Part shown: positions 28,839-38,100 of the stretch, in pieces
Position numbering within the stretch: position 1 is the first letter of the stretch
Layout of the letters: each line of letters opens with the position of its first letter
Assembly: GCA_030765405.1 (NCBI GenBank)
Contig: JAVCCP010000007.1
Span: 1 to 64,000 of the forward strand
Source: Candidatus Ancaeobacter aquaticus
GTDB lineage: Bacteria > Auribacterota > Ancaeobacteria > Ancaeobacterales > Ancaeobacteraceae
Direction: 5' to 3'
DNA length: 64,000 nt
Translations under genes and position numbers: made by a program
The notes under the pieces: generated by a model
Told to the model about the DNA's origin: nothing
Seen by the model: only the letters and a program-made list of their open reading frames with translations
Databases searched by the model: none

Positions 28839-31800
28839 ATTTAATATACTAATTATTTTTGTTTTATCATTAGTTCCACTTATGTGGTTTAGAGAAGGAC
28901 TTCTAATAGCTGGAGGTGATGGCCCTTTATTCTTAAATCCTGTGAACTATTTTCAGAATTTTGTGAGATATCCTGTATCTGATATTAGCGGCGTTCATGC
29001 ATTTGAAGTTAATCTAATATTTCCACTACTAATCTTCTATTATATTTTTGAAGCAGCGGGTGTTTCATTAATTGTTACAGAGAAAACTTTGTTTGTGCTT
29101 TATTTTTTTGTTGCGGGCACATCAATGTATTACTTAATGACCGTGCTTCTGAAAAGTGATAAGAAATATGATAATTTCGCAAAGTTGATTGCCGCTGTAT
29201 TTTATATGTTTAATTATTTTGTTATTTTGGTTAATCCTTTGTTAACACAATTTATTGCATATACCTTAATGCCATTGATTTTAGGGCTATACATCAAAGG
29301 TACAACAACAGACGGGCCACCACTGTTTAAAAGAAGCTTATTGTTTGTGGCGGCTCTTTCATTTTTACCTGCTGCATTTTCAAATCCTCCTTTTATCGTA
29401 GTAATTATTTGTATATTAGTTGGTTATTCATTATTTGATCTTATTATAGTAAATAGATTCAAGAATATTTCTCGTATTTTAAGTTTTATTCTGCTTAGCA
29501 TTTTCTTGTATATTCTCATTAATCTCTGGTTTTTAGGTGTTTGGTATGTGCATTTTACTTCTAGTGGAAATGCTATTGCTAATATTCTTCCGGGATACTG
29601 GAATCCTGGGTCTGATTTGAGTCAAACTTTTGTTTTAAAAGGTAGCTGGGCATGGAATGATCAGTATTTTCCTTATTTTTATGAGTACTTTGAGAAAACA
29701 CCGTTTAAGATATTCGCGTACTTGTTTCCAATTACAATATTTACAATACTTCTATTCAAAATCAAAAAATTTATAATGTATTTTTTTATTTTATTAGCTT
29801 TTGCAGGGATTTTCTTTGCTAAAGGACGTTGGGGAATGTTTGGTGGTATTTATGCATATTTATTTGATAACTGCCCAATATTTTTGATGTTTAGAGAGCC
29901 ACATGCAAAATTCACTTTACTAACTGTTTTAGGGTATTCAGTCTTGCTAGGTGTGTCTTTATCAAAGATAATCCAATATATCGTATATAGAATGCGTAAA
30001 ATTGGGTTTTTACACAGATTTAAGAATACAGTCTTTTGTGGTATCGGGACTTTTGTTATTTTCATGATTGTTTATAATTCATGGCCGATTGTTACGGGAA
30101 ATATCATATCAGACAAAAGAGGGCAAATTCCTTCATTCCGTGTTAAAGTGCCTAATTATTGGCTGGAAGCTGCTGATTGGTTTAATAACCAGGATGAAGA
30201 TTTCAATATACTTGAATTGCCTGAGAATAAATGGCCATCAATATGGCTTGCTTGGGATCAAGGATATGCTGCAGGAGGAAATCCGGTTAACTTTTTATTT
30301 AATAAATCAACAATTCATAGTCCGGTTAGCAATGTTATTGCGCGACAAGTATATACAGGTCTTACTCAAGGAATGTCTTCTAACATATACAAATTGCTTC
30401 AAATGTTAAATGTAAAATATCTTTTTCAGAGAAATGATTATTTGTGGAACACATTGAAAACAGATTCACCTTCTGATGTTAAAAAGATGTTAAGTAATCA
30501 AAAAAACATTAAATTGGAAAAAACTTTTGATAAGCTCGATATTTATTCTATTAACACTAAACCATCAGTTTTTACTTCTACAGAATATCTGGCCGGGGTA
30601 TTTGGAGGAACTAAGTCATTAATTCCTTTAAGTGTATTTTATGATGTTGATAGAATGGGGTTTTATTTTTTTAAGCATTTAAAAGATGATGATATTAATG
30701 CATTAAATTCATTTTCGAGCTTGATAGTTTTTAATAATTCATTTGATGATCTTGTTAAAGATTTTGTGCCAGACAAATATAGATTAGATCCTGTAAATGC
30801 TCTTACTTGGAAAGATACTGATATAAAAAAAGGTTGGGCCATTGCAAATGATATGAATAAGACTCCTTTTAATCTTACAGAGAGGAAGCTTTTAGTCGGG
30901 GAATATTTAAATAAAGGCAAAGGTGTTCTTACTATGTCAAAAAAACCTTTATCTTTTAATTATTTTGCTGATAAAAAGGGCGTTTATAGTATCTTTATTA
31001 GAATGATGCCTTTATCTTCAGGAGAAGGGCTTTCTTTCTTTATAGATGGTAGAAAAATCAGAATGTTTAAAAATATTGAGAGTGAACGTACGTTTTTTCA
31101 ATGGAAAGAAGTTGGTGAATGTAATTTGTCTCAGGGGGATCATATTGTAACAATAAATAGTAATGGGACTAGATATCTTGTTGATGAAATTATAGTTATT
31201 CCTGAAAGAAATATAGAAATTGAAGAAGATAAATTGCTAGAGGTTATTAAAGAAAATAAGAGTAGCATTGATTATCTATTTTATACTGAAAAGTGTTATA
31301 ATAATCAGAATCTATATATTCCTCAAGATGGAAGTTGTAGATTAGATGTTGTTTTGTCAAAAAATGATCTAAATATGAACAAAGCTATTTATGTTGATAA
31401 GGTTCTAATTGATTTAAATCAAGATTCTAATGATAAACTGTTTGCTAATATAAAGTTGAGAAAAGGTAAACATACTATAAAGACAGATATAAAAGGCGGA
31501 ATTGTAAAAGTATCACAAAAGAGTCAGTTTGATGATACAGTGGGTCCAATAATTAATTATGAAAAATATGGGTCTTCTAGGTATAAAGTAGAAATTAATA
31601 ATATTTCTAAACCTTTTTATTTGATTTTTAAAAATAATTTTGATGTAAATTGGAAATTATCTAGGTTGATTGATAATAATAAAGATTATGTATTAAAAAA
31701 ATTTGATTTATTTAGTATATTTAGAAAAAGAAGCAATATGGAGGAGATAGGAAAGCATTCTGTTGTAAATGGTTATGCAAATGCTTATTATATAGACGAT

Positions 31801-31923
31801 AATGGTGATAATATATATATATTGGAAAATAAAATGCATAGAGTGTTTGAAAATAGTGTTTTGATTTCGTTATTAAGTGTATGCTTAATAATTGTGATAT
31901 TTGGCTTGAAAAGATTTAAATAG
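28828..31923 (+). CDS. Very large polytopic membrane protein, AftD/YfhO-like putative GT-C glycosyltransferase (long form)
   Basis: The 1031-residue protein is a paralogue of the one at 19352. After span 1 comes LLIAGGDGP, then about ten spans to residue 420 or so. The blocks FVLKGSWAWND, FREPHAKF and MLNVKYLFQRND are shared. The outer C-terminal half holds two beta-rich domains (around residues 700-790 and 825-910), then FYLIFKNNFDVNW and HSVVNGYANAYY, and a last span. It overlaps the GT2 gene by 11 bases, suggesting that the GT2 makes or uses the lipid-linked sugar this protein handles. That coupling is inference. Confidence 0.73.
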   Translation: MRSRFNILIIFVLSLVPLMWFREGLLIAGGDGPLFLNPVNYFQNFVRYPVSDISGVHAFEVNLIFPLLIFYYIFEAAGVSLIVTEKTLFVLYFFVAGTSMYYLMTVLLKSDKKYDNFAKLIAAVFYMFNYFVILVNPLLTQFIAYTLMPLILGLYIKGTTTDGPPLFKRSLLFVAALSFLPAAFSNPPFIVVIICILVGYSLFDLIIVNRFKNISRILSFILLSIFLYILINLWFLGVWYVHFTSSGNAIANILPGYWNPGSDLSQTFVLKGSWAWNDQYFPYFYEYFEKTPFKIFAYLFPITIFTILLFKIKKFIMYFFILLAFAGIFFAKGRWGMFGGIYAYLFDNCPIFLMFREPHAKFTLLTVLGYSVLLGVSLSKIIQYIVYRMRKIGFLHRFKNTVFCGIGTFVIFMIVYNSWPIVTGNIISDKRGQIPSFRVKVPNYWLEAADWFNNQDEDFNILELPENKWPSIWLAWDQGYAAGGNPVNFLFNKSTIHSPVSNVIARQVYTGLTQGMSSNIYKLLQMLNVKYLFQRNDYLWNTLKTDSPSDVKKMLSNQKNIKLEKTFDKLDIYSINTKPSVFTSTEYLAGVFGGTKSLIPLSVFYDVDRMGFYFFKHLKDDDINALNSFSSLIVFNNSFDDLVKDFVPDKYRLDPVNALTWKDTDIKKGWAIANDMNKTPFNLTERKLLVGEYLNKGKGVLTMSKKPLSFNYFADKKGVYSIFIRMMPLSSGEGLSFFIDGRKIRMFKNIESERTFFQWKEVGECNLSQGDHIVTINSNGTRYLVDEIIVIPERNIEIEEDKLLEVIKENKSSIDYLFYTEKCYNNQNLYIPQDGSCRLDVVLSKNDLNMNKAIYVDKVLIDLNQDSNDKLFANIKLRKGKHTIKTDIKGGIVKVSQKSQFDDTVGPIINYEKYGSSRYKVEINNISKPFYLIFKNNFDVNWKLSRLIDNNKDYVLKKFDLFSIFRKRSNMEEIGKHSVVNGYANAYYIDDNGDNIYILENKMHRVFENSVLISLLSVCLIIVIFGLKRFK

Positions 31924-31951
31924 TATTGTGTATTATTGCTAATAAAGAATA

Positions 31952-32914
31952 ATGGTTATGGAAAATAATAAAATTATAAAACAAAGTTTATTGTCAGAAA
32001 TTCTTTGTTGTACACATTGCCGTGGTGATCTGTATGAGTCTGATAATTGTTTGATCTGTAAGGAATGTAAAGAGCGATATGATATTGTAGATGGTATTCC
32101 AATAATGATTCAAACTAAAGACATGGATAAAAGCACAAACCTTTCTTTTGAAAAATGGAATGAGCGTTATGAATCTTTTGACGTAGATGAGAATATTGCA
32201 AATTATCATAATTTATTTGAAAAAGATACGGTGAGTCTTTTATCAAAAGGGATAGGTAGTGCACCAGATATTTCCGGGATTGTTCTAGAAATTGGATGTG
32301 GTTATGGGGCATCAAGAGGTTTTTGGCATGATAACAATTTTGTTTATGTTGGGCTGGATTTTTCTCTTAATATACTAAGGCAAGCAAAGAAAATGAATGA
32401 GTTTAAGAATGGAGAATCTTTGTTTATATGTGGAGATTTATTAAATCCCCCTTTTAAAAAAGAAGTATTTGATTTAATATGGGGAGCTGGTGTTATAGAG
32501 CATTTTGAGGAGACATTAAAGGCTCTTAAGGTAATAAGGGATATTCAAAAAGTTGGTGGTAGGATGTTACTTACATTTCCATATCTTTCTATGGGGGCAC
32601 TAACATATAGGCAGGTTTGGGGAAATATACCTGATATGATGATCTTACGGGACTTAGCAAAATTCGTGCATATAAATATTTTTAAAGAAAAATTTATGCA
32701 ATTTGGTTTTGAGTATTCTTTTACTGAGACAAAAATAAGAAAATTGATCAAAGATGCAGATCTCCAATTAATAGATTTTGGACACCATGATATTCATACC
32801 ACTTTTGATTATTTTAAGAACAAAAAGATAAAAGATATCCTAAGAAAAATAGAGAAAGTTAGGCTTTTTTGGGCAATGGCATATTTAATAGCAGAGAAAA
32901 ATACAAATGACTAA
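31952..32914 (+). CDS. Methyltransferase with N-terminal zinc-ribbon-like (Trm112-type) domain
   Basis: The 320-residue protein begins with a zinc-ribbon-like unit (CTHC, then CKEC and DIVDGIPIM, about residues 15-55). The methyltransferase core follows: VLEIGCGYGASRGF, GLDFSLNIL, and WGAGVIEHFEE. It resembles the protein at 16813 in plan but keeps four Cys ligands. Two close ATGs (31952, 31958) are possible. It is the last clearly AT-rich gene; the next gene overlaps it by 8 bases. The acceptor is unknown. Confidence 0.8.
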   Translation: MVMENNKIIKQSLLSEILCCTHCRGDLYESDNCLICKECKERYDIVDGIPIMIQTKDMDKSTNLSFEKWNERYESFDVDENIANYHNLFEKDTVSLLSKGIGSAPDISGIVLEIGCGYGASRGFWHDNNFVYVGLDFSLNILRQAKKMNEFKNGESLFICGDLLNPPFKKEVFDLIWGAGVIEHFEETLKALKVIRDIQKVGGRMLLTFPYLSMGALTYRQVWGNIPDMMILRDLAKFVHINIFKEKFMQFGFEYSFTETKIRKLIKDADLQLIDFGHHDIHTTFDYFKNKKIKDILRKIEKVRLFWAMAYLIAEKNTND

Positions 32915-34076
32915 AAAATATAGTTTAATAAAAAAAATAGTATCATTATATATAAATCCTTTAAAGACAATGTCTTATACCCCCAGTAATGTTTGTCGTC
33001 TTATTTCAAATTTCATTTCTGCGTTTAGATCTAAACCTACAGCTGCATACCCCATGGGGTTGTTTATTGAACCTTCTGGTCATTGTAATATTCGATGCAA
33101 AACATGCGTTACAGTTGATTATCGTACGAGAGACAAGGGCTTGATGGAGTATGAAAAATATATAAAAATAGTTGATGCGGTAAAGCCTGCGTATCTTGTC
33201 CTTGGCGGGTACGGTGAGCCAACGATGAATAAAAACTATTTTGATATGATTCGGTATGCTAAATCAAAGAAAGTCAATGTAAAATCCGTTACTAATGCCA
33301 CGTTGCTCGATGAAAAGAAAGCTGAGGAGCTTGTTTTAAGTGGCCTTGATTTATTAAATATATCGCTCGATGGCGCTACAAAAGAAATATTTGAAAAAGT
33401 TAGAGTGGGAGCTGATTATGATACGGTAGTAAGAAATATTAAGTTAGTTATTGAGGCAAAGAAAAGATTTAACAAGAAGAAACCTGCCATGAATATTGAT
33501 ATGACCCTGATTAAAGATAATGTTCATGAGATTTCAAAATTAATACAATTATGCCATAATGAATTTGGCGTTGAACCGGTATTTTCTTTGTTTATGCTGT
33601 ATGATAAAGACGATAAAAAGGATATGGCATTGACCGATGCCCCTGAAATTCGCCAGCATCTTATAGACGGCATAAAAGAAGCTGAGAAAGTTGGTTATAA
33701 ATCAAGTATATCAAGTCTTTCCATAAATCTTGAAGTGCTTAAAATGAAATACACGAAAAAAGTCACAAGTCCTTGCTTTTTGCCATGGCTGGGTTTGAAT
33801 GTTACGTGGGATGGGAGAGCTTTTCCATGCTGTTATTTTTATGATTGTCAGATTGATTTGGGCAATGTTTTTGATGAGGGGTTTGAGAGTGTATGGAATG
33901 GAAGTAAATACCAAGAATTCAGAAGGTCTTTAGCGAAATCACGACAATCGATAAAAGTGTGCTCACTATGTACCATTGAAGATGAAGGATTGAATGAAAT
34001 ATTCAGGAAAATAGTTACTGTATGTCCACCCATCAAAAAACTTAGTTCAATACCTTTTGATACGATTCATAAATAA
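32907..34076 (+). CDS. Radical SAM/SPASM-domain enzyme
   Basis: The 389-residue protein has radical SAM ligands Cys60, Cys64 and Cys67 in CNIRCKTC, a GYGEPTMN block, and SPASM-type cysteines near the end (PCFLPW, FPCCYF, VCSLCT). The first 45 residues look amphipathic or membrane-associated. Function is unknown; related SPASM enzymes modify peptides, sugars or lipids. No precursor peptide gene is visible nearby. Base composition rises toward more G and C from here onward. Confidence 0.88.
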   Translation: MTKKYSLIKKIVSLYINPLKTMSYTPSNVCRLISNFISAFRSKPTAAYPMGLFIEPSGHCNIRCKTCVTVDYRTRDKGLMEYEKYIKIVDAVKPAYLVLGGYGEPTMNKNYFDMIRYAKSKKVNVKSVTNATLLDEKKAEELVLSGLDLLNISLDGATKEIFEKVRVGADYDTVVRNIKLVIEAKKRFNKKKPAMNIDMTLIKDNVHEISKLIQLCHNEFGVEPVFSLFMLYDKDDKKDMALTDAPEIRQHLIDGIKEAEKVGYKSSISSLSINLEVLKMKYTKKVTSPCFLPWLGLNVTWDGRAFPCCYFYDCQIDLGNVFDEGFESVWNGSKYQEFRRSLAKSRQSIKVCSLCTIEDEGLNEIFRKIVTVCPPIKKLSSIPFDTIHK

Positions 34077-34142
34077 AAAAAGTATTTATCTCACAAGAGC
34101 TGGATTGTATATGGACAGTAATAGTAAAAACTAGGAGAGAAT

Positions 34143-35027
34143 ATGAAAATATTGATAACAGGTTCTGCAGGTATGTTAGGAAGCGCTATGATGCCTACTT
34201 TGGCTGGTGAGGGACATGAAATAATAGCAACGGATATTAATATTGTTGAGGATGGGATGGAATGTCTTGATGTGCAGAACCTATCTGAAGTACAGGCAGT
34301 AGCAGATACTCATAAACCTGATATGATAATGCATCTTGCCGCTGAAACGGATGTAGATAAATGTCAGATAGATGTTGATCATGCGTATAGAGCAAATACC
34401 TTAGGAACTCACAATATTGCCTTAATATGCCAAAAATTGGATATTGAAATGGTGTATATAAGTACCGCCGGAGTATTTTACGGTGATAAAACTGAGCCGT
34501 ATATAGAGTTTGATATTCCTCGCCCTGCAAATGTCTACGGGGATAGTAAGCTGCAAGGAGAAATTATTGTCCAGCGACTTTTAAATAAATACTATATATG
34601 TCGTGCAGGGTGGATGATTGGCGGCGGCGGGAATAAAGATAAAAAGTTTTTAAACAAAGTTATGCAACAAATCAAAAAAGGCGCAAAAGAAATTAAAGCT
34701 GTTGAAGATAAGTTTGGATCGCCAACATATACTGTTGATTTTTCAAAGTGTATGGCACATCTCATTAAAACAGGTTTTTATGGACTCTATCATATGGGAA
34801 ATATTGGAAGTTGTTCACGGTATGATATTGCAAAAAAAGCATTTGAAATCTTAGATATTAATGATGTCAAGCTCTCTCCATGTACATCAGAAGTTTTTCC
34901 TCTGCCGGCTCCTCGAGCACGTTCTGAATCTATGACCGATTATATGCTCAATCTAAGGGGTATCAGTATTATGCGTCCCTGGGAAGAAGCGGTAACTGAC
35001 TATATAAAATCAAATTTTTCAAAATAG
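34143..35027 (+). CDS. RmlD-like NAD(P)-dependent sugar reductase (extended SDR)
   Basis: The 294-residue protein starts ILITGSAGMLGS (Rossmann motif), with HLAAETDVDKC near residue 62, ISTAGVFYGD and the catalytic YGDSKLQGE. These match the dTDP-4-dehydrorhamnose reductase superfamily. No rmlA, rmlB or rmlC is in the window, so the substrate need not be a dTDP-sugar; it could be another 4-keto nucleotide sugar. GGAGAG shortly before the ATG is a good ribosome site. Confidence 0.87.
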   Translation: MKILITGSAGMLGSAMMPTLAGEGHEIIATDINIVEDGMECLDVQNLSEVQAVADTHKPDMIMHLAAETDVDKCQIDVDHAYRANTLGTHNIALICQKLDIEMVYISTAGVFYGDKTEPYIEFDIPRPANVYGDSKLQGEIIVQRLLNKYYICRAGWMIGGGGNKDKKFLNKVMQQIKKGAKEIKAVEDKFGSPTYTVDFSKCMAHLIKTGFYGLYHMGNIGSCSRYDIAKKAFEILDINDVKLSPCTSEVFPLPAPRARSESMTDYMLNLRGISIMRPWEEAVTDYIKSNFSK

Positions 35028-35035
35028 GTGTTACT

Positions 35036-36055
35036 TTGAATTCTCCTCTTGTTTCTTTTATGATAATAAATTGGAATGGCAAGAACTATTTGGAAAAATG
35101 TTTTACCTCGATACAAGAACAAACTTATCCGCATATTGAAGTTATCATGGTCGATAATGGATCGAGCGACGATTCAATTCTGTTTACTGAATCTAGTTTT
35201 CCTACAGTCCGCATTATAAAAAACACTGATAATCTTGGTTATGTTATTGCGAAAAATCAGGCTGCAAAATCCGCCCAGGGAACATATCTTTTTTCTTTGG
35301 ATAGCGATACTCATCTTGATCGTTTCTGTGTTGAAAATCTCGTAAAAGAAATGGAATCGGATTCTCGGATTGGCATGTGTGCCTGTCATTTAAAAAGTTA
35401 TGCCGGTGCTTCGGAATTGTCATGTGGCTTTGGTTGTGATTTTTTCAGTACAGCTACGTACAATGATAAGGAACCGTTTTTTTCTGATGGAGCGGGTATT
35501 TTTATTCGTAAAGACCTTTATATCGAGATAGGTGGATTTGATGAAACGCATTTTATGTATAAAGAAGATGTTGATCTAGGATGGCGTGTTAACCTTATGG
35601 GGTATCGTGTTTTTGCCGCGCAAAAAGCAATCGTTTATCACATGAGCGGGGGGGTGAGCGGTATTGAAGGAAAAAGGCTGGACGCTCACTGGAAGAACGG
35701 GACGCAATATGAAACTAATTATCGTCGTAGGTATCTTGGGGAAAAAAACAGTTTGAGAAACGTCTTAAAGAATTACAGTTCTTTAACCTTAATATGGATG
35801 ATTCCTCTATATGTGTTAGTTTCTGTTGCGGAAATGCTCCTTTTTTTATGTGTAGGGCAGCCAAAGACTGTTTTAAATTGCTATCTGAAAGCCTATGGAT
35901 GGAATATTCGTCATTTAGCCGATACAATAAAGGAACACAATAGAATGCAGCGGTTGAGGAAGGTAGGCGACTTGACGATTTTAAGAAAAATGGACAAACG
36001 ACTTGGGAAGTATCTAAGTTTTAGGAAAATGAAAAGAATACCGATTGTTAAATAA
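35036..36055 (+). CDS. GT2-family glycosyltransferase with C-terminal membrane segment
   Basis: The 339-residue protein begins with TTG at 35036, chosen because the GT2 start SFMIINWNGKNYL follows at once and AGGTG lies a few bases upstream. It has MVDNGSSDDS, SLDSDTHLD (metal site) and MYKEDVDLGWR, and a hydrophobic segment near residues 255-280. It parallels the protein at 27819-28838 in length and motifs. A seven-G run at 35648-35654 encodes SGGVS. Donor and acceptor are unknown. Confidence 0.87.
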   Translation: MNSPLVSFMIINWNGKNYLEKCFTSIQEQTYPHIEVIMVDNGSSDDSILFTESSFPTVRIIKNTDNLGYVIAKNQAAKSAQGTYLFSLDSDTHLDRFCVENLVKEMESDSRIGMCACHLKSYAGASELSCGFGCDFFSTATYNDKEPFFSDGAGIFIRKDLYIEIGGFDETHFMYKEDVDLGWRVNLMGYRVFAAQKAIVYHMSGGVSGIEGKRLDAHWKNGTQYETNYRRRYLGEKNSLRNVLKNYSSLTLIWMIPLYVLVSVAEMLLFLCVGQPKTVLNCYLKAYGWNIRHLADTIKEHNRMQRLRKVGDLTILRKMDKRLGKYLSFRKMKRIPIVK

Positions 36056-36085
36056 TCATGTTTGACTCTAAAAACTAGGTGCATT

Positions 36086-36946
36086 ATGTTTAAGAAAATA
36101 TTCCATGATACGTTTCAAATGGTCTCATCAGGTTTTATATATAAAATCCTCTCAAAGGTAATGAATGTATTGAATACATGTGTGCCAATTCCTAAGAATT
36201 TTACAATTGCCATTGGGAAAAACAAATATACAGCAAAAACATTTGATCGTGTAATGGCGCTCTTTTTTTGGAAACATGGGATGCTCGAATCTTATGAAAC
36301 AGAAAATATAAAAAATATGATCAGTGAAGATATGGTAGTCTTAGATATTGGTGCTAATATTGGATATTATACACTTATATTCTCAGATTTAGTAGGTAAT
36401 GGAGGCGTTGTGTACGCCTTTGAGCCAGATCCAGATAATTATATGACGCTTACAGAAAATGTAAAAGCTAATCATTGCAATAACGTAGTTGCACTTTCTA
36501 AGGCCGTCGCGCAAAAAAATGGTTCTGTTACATTGTATAGAAATGAAGGAAATAGAGGCGATCATAGTATTCATGATTACACGGGAGATAAAAAAAATAC
36601 TGTGATTGTTGATTGTGTATCACTTGATAGTTATTTTTCTCAAGGAACAAAGGTGCATTTTGTCAAAATGGATATTCAAGGAGCTGAACCAGAAGCTTTT
36701 GAAGGAATGAAGCGCATATTAAAAGAAAATACGGATATAATGCTCTTAACAGAGCTGATGCCAGCAAATTATGCTGATACAGGAAAAGGGGCGCAAGATT
36801 TCCTAAAGATGCTCGATCATGAGTATGGTTTTATTGTTTATTATGTTGATGGGACTCGAAAGAAACTCGTACGTTTGAATGAAGATGAAATTCAAAAAAA
36901 ATGCTTTGGTGGAAAGAGTATCAATGTTGTGCTGAAGAGAAACTGA
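36086..36946 (+). CDS. FkbM-family methyltransferase
   Basis: The 286-residue protein has VVLDIGANIGYYTLIFS, AFEPDPDNY and VKMDIQGAEPEAFEG, the signature blocks of FkbM methyltransferases, which O-methylate sugars and natural products. I chose ATG 36086, preceded by AGGTG at 36077-36081, over an in-frame TTG at 36062. It is located between a GT2 and a radical SAM/SPASM gene. It probably methylates a hydroxyl of the glycan made here. Confidence 0.9.
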   Translation: MFKKIFHDTFQMVSSGFIYKILSKVMNVLNTCVPIPKNFTIAIGKNKYTAKTFDRVMALFFWKHGMLESYETENIKNMISEDMVVLDIGANIGYYTLIFSDLVGNGGVVYAFEPDPDNYMTLTENVKANHCNNVVALSKAVAQKNGSVTLYRNEGNRGDHSIHDYTGDKKNTVIVDCVSLDSYFSQGTKVHFVKMDIQGAEPEAFEGMKRILKENTDIMLLTELMPANYADTGKGAQDFLKMLDHEYGFIVYYVDGTRKKLVRLNEDEIQKKCFGGKSINVVLKRN

Positions 36947-36963
36947 AGAAGAGAATAGAGAAT

Positions 36964-38100
36964 ATGGTAACTGTATTTGATAAAATAAAAAGCGTTCTTA
37001 TCAAACCTTTTGTTAAGAGCGAGAACTTGTCTATGCTTATATTTTTCATTACCTCTCGCTGTAACCAAAAATGTAAGAGTTGTTTTATTTGGCAAAGGAA
37101 AGATAATGCTAAAGCAGACTTAAGTATTTCTGAAATAGAATCAGTCAGTAAAAAAGCACCGCTTATAGATGTTCTTCTCCTTTCTGGCGGGGAACCTTTT
37201 ATGAGGGAAGATATTGTTGATATAATACGGCTGTTTTTTGAAAATAATGGCATTAAGAATCTTGCAATACCCACCAATGGAAGTCTTACAGATATATCGT
37301 GTTCCAAAATTAAAGAAATTGCCAGTATATCGAGTGGTCTCAGTGTGAGTGTAAACTTTTCGATAGATGGCACAATGGATATCCATGATAGTATAAGGGG
37401 CGTTTCCGGTGCTTTCAAACAAACAGTATTGACATTAGAGAGTGTATTGGCATTAAAAAAAGAATATCACAATATTTCTGTTGTTGTGAACACAGTTATT
37501 ATGAGTGATAACCTTGAAAATATTTCATCATTAATGTCGTTTATTGATGATAAAGGGTACGATCTTGATCACGTATTTGAAATTGTCCGCGGAAAACCAC
37601 AATCTCCCGACATGCTTCATATGGATCAAAGGCTTTTAAAAGAGGTCTATGCGGATGTGTTGTTGTATCAAGAAAAACGGCTGAAGGAAAAATATTGTCG
37701 ACATGATTTTAAATGGATCATTGATAGTTTTATTGCTCGCATCTGTCTTGCAAATCTCAGTGTTTTCTATCGCAAACAACTTGATATCTATTTTAAACAA
37801 AAATCCTGGGGTTTTCCATGTCAGGCAGGGAATTCCATTAGTGTTTTATATAGTAATGGCGATATGCCTTTGTGCGAGTTGCGTGATTCGGGTATTATGA
37901 ATATTCGCGATAACGATTATGATATGAAAAAGATACTTCAGTCAGAAAACTTTGTGGATCTGAGAAAAAAAATCCGTCATGAAAAATGTAGTTGTACTCA
38001 CATTTGTTTTCTAATGGAAAGCGCTTATAAAAGTGTCTCATTCTTGTTTTTTCAGTATCCGGTTACCTTTCTTAAAATGCTCTTTAAGGCAAGAATATGA
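36964..38100 (+). CDS. Radical SAM/SPASM-type enzyme
   Basis: The 378-residue protein has radical SAM ligands Cys33, Cys37 and Cys40 in CNQKCKSC, LLLSGGEPFMRED, FSIDGTMDIHD and late cysteines (PLCELRD, CSCTHICF) that fit an auxiliary cluster. I took ATG 36964 because upstream in-frame codons lie inside the FkbM gene. The stop overlaps the next gene as ATGA. The substrate is unknown. It is the third SPASM-type protein of the window. Confidence 0.86.
   Translation: MVTVFDKIKSVLIKPFVKSENLSMLIFFITSRCNQKCKSCFIWQRKDNAKADLSISEIESVSKKAPLIDVLLLSGGEPFMREDIVDIIRLFFENNGIKNLAIPTNGSLTDISCSKIKEIASISSGLSVSVNFSIDGTMDIHDSIRGVSGAFKQTVLTLESVLALKKEYHNISVVVNTVIMSDNLENISSLMSFIDDKGYDLDHVFEIVRGKPQSPDMLHMDQRLLKEVYADVLLYQEKRLKEKYCRHDFKWIIDSFIARICLANLSVFYRKQLDIYFKQKSWGFPCQAGNSISVLYSNGDMPLCELRDSGIMNIRDNDYDMKKILQSENFVDLRKKIRHEKCSCTHICFLMESAYKSVSFLFFQYPVTFLKMLFKARI

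Noticed and set aside
36921-37418. 165-codon open frame on the minus strand
   Set aside because: It is antisense to a radical SAM gene with clear motifs, has no ribosome site and no recognisable domain.
17623-38100. RiPP cluster reading of the three SPASM radical SAM genes
   Set aside because: No short precursor peptide gene, protease or peptide exporter lies beside any of them; the neighbours are all glycan enzymes.
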